From: an uncultured Eubacteriales bacterium
GTDB taxonomy: Bacteria; Bacillota; Clostridia; Oscillospirales; Acutalibacteraceae
Length of the DNA stretch: 7,088 nucleotides
Reading direction: 5' to 3'
NCBI GenBank assembly: GCA_910580045.1
Contig: CAJTXF010000100.1
Location: 1 to 7,088, forward strand
The notes beneath the pieces were generated by a model. The model saw only the letters and a list, made by a program, of their open reading frames with translations. It was not told where the DNA came from and ran no database searches. Below are positions 5,552 to 7,088 of the stretch, piece by piece. The position numbers were made by a program, and so were the translations under genes. How positions within the stretch are numbered: the stretch's first letter is position 1; every line of letters starts with the position of its first letter.

Positions 5552-7088
5552 GTGGTACAGCGGCTGTTCCAAAAGCTCTGGCTCCAAAGTCAACCGGGGC
5601 ATAAACTCCAGCGGCTGACCGTCCTTTGCCACAAATTTTAGGCCTCCCAGCAACAGATTGGTCACGCTCATGGTTCGTTCTTCCTGCTGCTGCATATATT
5701 TCTCCAAAGACTGCACCGCTTCTTCCTCTACTGTGTTGGCATATTCCTGCACTTCGCCAGCTTCCGCCGCCTTTTCCCTCATTTCCACCACAGTCTCTTC
5801 AAAAAAGGTCTTCATGCTCTTGCGGATAAACGAATAAATTGTGTCAAAGCGCCGGGCTTTTTCCCTTATTTCCTCCGGGCTGGCAGGCTGACCATCATAA
5901 TACTTGAAATCATATCCATAGTACCGATAAGCGTCCTGCAGAAAGTATTCCAGGAACCAGCGCTCTTCGTCACAGGCATAGTCGTCATAAGATTTGTAGA
6001 CCGATGTGGTATCAAACCCATGAACCTCCTGTTTCAGCATCACCTGGGTGGGCAGCCCGTTAAACGAGCAGTAAGTCATGGACTTAGTATAGGGCAGGTC
6101 CAGGAATTTTGCCAGGGCAGTAAAGGTAGCCTTAGGGTTCAGCTTGCCGTCCTCAAAGCGCACCACCACGCAGTCCCGGAAAATCCGAATCCGGCTGTCC
6201 ACCAGGTAGCCGCGGTACAGCACCCGCTCCACCACCTCGTTGGTGACCCGCCTATACTTCCCGTCCTCACTTCTGCCGCTCATGCTGTTCATAAACCGTA
6301 CCGCACCTCCGTAACTGGTGGTAATACGCCGCATGGGGGCAAATGACTTGATATATTTGAAGTACTTAATCAGGGTTGACTTTTCTATGGCCTCATACTG
6401 CTCAGAGGTGACAATGGCATGCCCCTTGTTGTCACCCTTAATGTCCGTGTGGATATATCCAAAATGGGGCTGGTAGAAAATTGCCGGCACAATGCGGGAG
6501 TTGGGGTCCAGACGCTTGGTAAAGCGCTTACAGCAGAAAAATGTAGCCACCAAAATGTCCTTGTCCGTCCGGTCCCGCATGAAGTACAAGTCCCGAAGCA
6601 TGTCGAAGTTTTCCCACTCCCCGTTGGAGAACACCTCTTTCACCTCCGCCCAGCTTCGGGCATCATTCAGCGTGCTGCGCAGGTCATCCATGGTATCCTC
6701 CATGGAGTCGTGGAAAATAGAGGAGCTGGACAGCAGGTTCGGATGGGCATCCATAATTTCGTTGAAAAAGTCGCCGCCGTTGTGGTACGACAGCTGCATG
6801 TGCCAAATCAGCCGGTTTACTTCCCTGACCCCCACTGGCCTTAAAGGATAGATGCTATAGTCAATCCCAAACCGTTGATTGAAATCTATGGGATACTGGC
6901 TAATTTCATCTGAAATCAGGAACACAAACTTCCGGTCTCCCAACAGCTTTCGGAAGTTCAGCACCTGCAGATAGGCGCAGAACTCCGCCCAGCTGGAATA
7001 GTGCAGGTAAATATGGTTTTCCCGGCCTACATGCTCGCTAGGACGCACATTATCGTTCAAATATTCCAGTTCATATTGTGAATAAACA
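5549..7088 (-). CDS. Sulfotransferase-like protein of a glycan locus (5'-partial)
   Basis: 512 residues are visible and the frame stays open to the window edge, so the true start lies outside. A TTG at 7060 could serve as a start but has no convincing ribosome binding site, and nine further in-frame codons precede it. Numbering from that TTG, residues 92-110 contain NGGDFFNEIMDAHPNLL, which lines up in pattern with the 5'-phosphosulfate loop and following helix of sulfotransferases (RSGTT..L..LLD.HPN), but the GTT core reads GGD. Residues 298-323 (VVVRFEDGKLNPKAT, then AKFLDLP) match the C-terminal 'YEDL..P......FLGLP' pattern of the same fold. Residues 410-465 are rich in Glu and Gln and may be helical. 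No signal peptide or membrane segment is visible. The neighbouring CysC-like kinase could supply PAPS. The fold assignment is pattern recall rather than a search result. It could instead be a transferase of unknown donor. Confidence 0.55.
   Translation of the reverse strand, partial: VYSQYELEYLNDNVRPSEHVGRENHIYLHYSSWAEFCAYLQVLNFRKLLGDRKFVFLISDEISQYPIDFNQRFGIDYSIYPLRPVGVREVNRLIWHMQLSYHNGGDFFNEIMDAHPNLLSSSSIFHDSMEDTMDDLRSTLNDARSWAEVKEVFSNGEWENFDMLRDLYFMRDRTDKDILVATFFCCKRFTKRLDPNSRIVPAIFYQPHFGYIHTDIKGDNKGHAIVTSEQYEAIEKSTLIKYFKYIKSFAPMRRITTSYGGAVRFMNSMSGRSEDGKYRRVTNEVVERVLYRGYLVDSRIRIFRDCVVVRFEDGKLNPKATFTALAKFLDLPYTKSMTYCSFNGLPTQVMLKQEVHGFDTTSVYKSYDDYACDEERWFLEYFLQDAYRYYGYDFKYYDGQPASPEEIREKARRFDTIYSFIRKSMKTFFEETVVEMREKAAEAGEVQEYANTVEEEAVQSLEKYMQQQEERTMSVTNLLLGGLKFVAKDGQPLEFMPRLTLEPELLEQPLYH

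Noticed and set aside
6419..6851. Two overlapping + strand frames within the sulfotransferase-like gene
   Set aside because: Both are antisense to a long open frame with consistent protein character; they overlap each other and show no domain or ribosome binding site.
7058..7060. TTG at 7060 as a true start of the first gene
   Set aside because: The frame stays open for nine more codons to the window edge and no good ribosome binding site precedes the TTG, so a partial gene is more likely.

Overview
The window carries one unbroken run of eight genes, all on the minus strand and so transcribed from high to low coordinates. The first and last genes are cut by the window edges. Strong AGGAGG-type ribosome binding sites, short ATGA stop/start overlaps, a GTG start and a GC content in the 50s over most of the run suggest a moderately GC-rich Firmicute, plausibly an anaerobic gut clostridium (Oscillospiraceae or Lachnospiraceae). 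This assignment is an inference from gene style and gene content; no marker gene is present.

Layout in transcription order. (1) 7088-5549: a large protein resembling a sulfotransferase, 5'-partial. (2) 5536-5015: a CysC-like (adenylylsulfate kinase family) P-loop kinase. (3) 5018-4317: an IspD/TarI-like cytidylyltransferase. (4) 4320-3268: an extended SDR with UDP-glucuronate-decarboxylase-like motifs. (5) 3271-2162: a DegT/DnrJ/EryC1/StrS sugar aminotransferase of VioA type. (6) 2151-1267: RfbA, glucose-1-phosphate thymidylyltransferase. (7) 1248-193: RfbB, dTDP-glucose 4,6-dehydratase. (8) 196-1: the N-terminal 57 readable residues of an unidentified Rossmann-like protein, which runs into a 24-base G homopolymer (C on the + strand) at the window edge. 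Four junctions are 4-base ATGA overlaps and the others are gaps of 10 to 18 bases, so this is almost certainly one translationally coupled operon. I see no promoter, terminator, RNA gene, mobile element, CRISPR array or believable + strand gene. No gene-free stretch is longer than 18 bases.

How the genes fit together. RfbA, RfbB and the aminotransferase make a complete three-step route from glucose-1-phosphate to a dTDP-amino-dideoxyhexose, most likely dTDP-4-amino-4,6-dideoxy-D-glucose (dTDP-viosamine). The rhamnose genes rfbC and rfbD are absent from the visible part. The cytidylyltransferase and SDR are probably a second module that makes a CDP-activated polyol or sugar phosphate. The CysC-like kinase and the sulfotransferase-like protein form a third module, which would either sulfate a glycan through PAPS or use the CysC fold on another nucleotide substrate. 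The window is best read as the precursor-synthesis and decoration part of a surface-polysaccharide (capsule or secondary cell-wall glycan) locus. Glycosyltransferases and flippase/polymerase genes would lie outside it.

Most worth a second look: the unusual motif set of the CysC-like kinase sitting next to a cytidylyltransferase, the non-canonical PAPS-loop region of the sulfotransferase-like protein, the AT-rich shift near the low-coordinate end, and the terminal homopolymer, which may be a sequencing or assembly artefact rather than biology.
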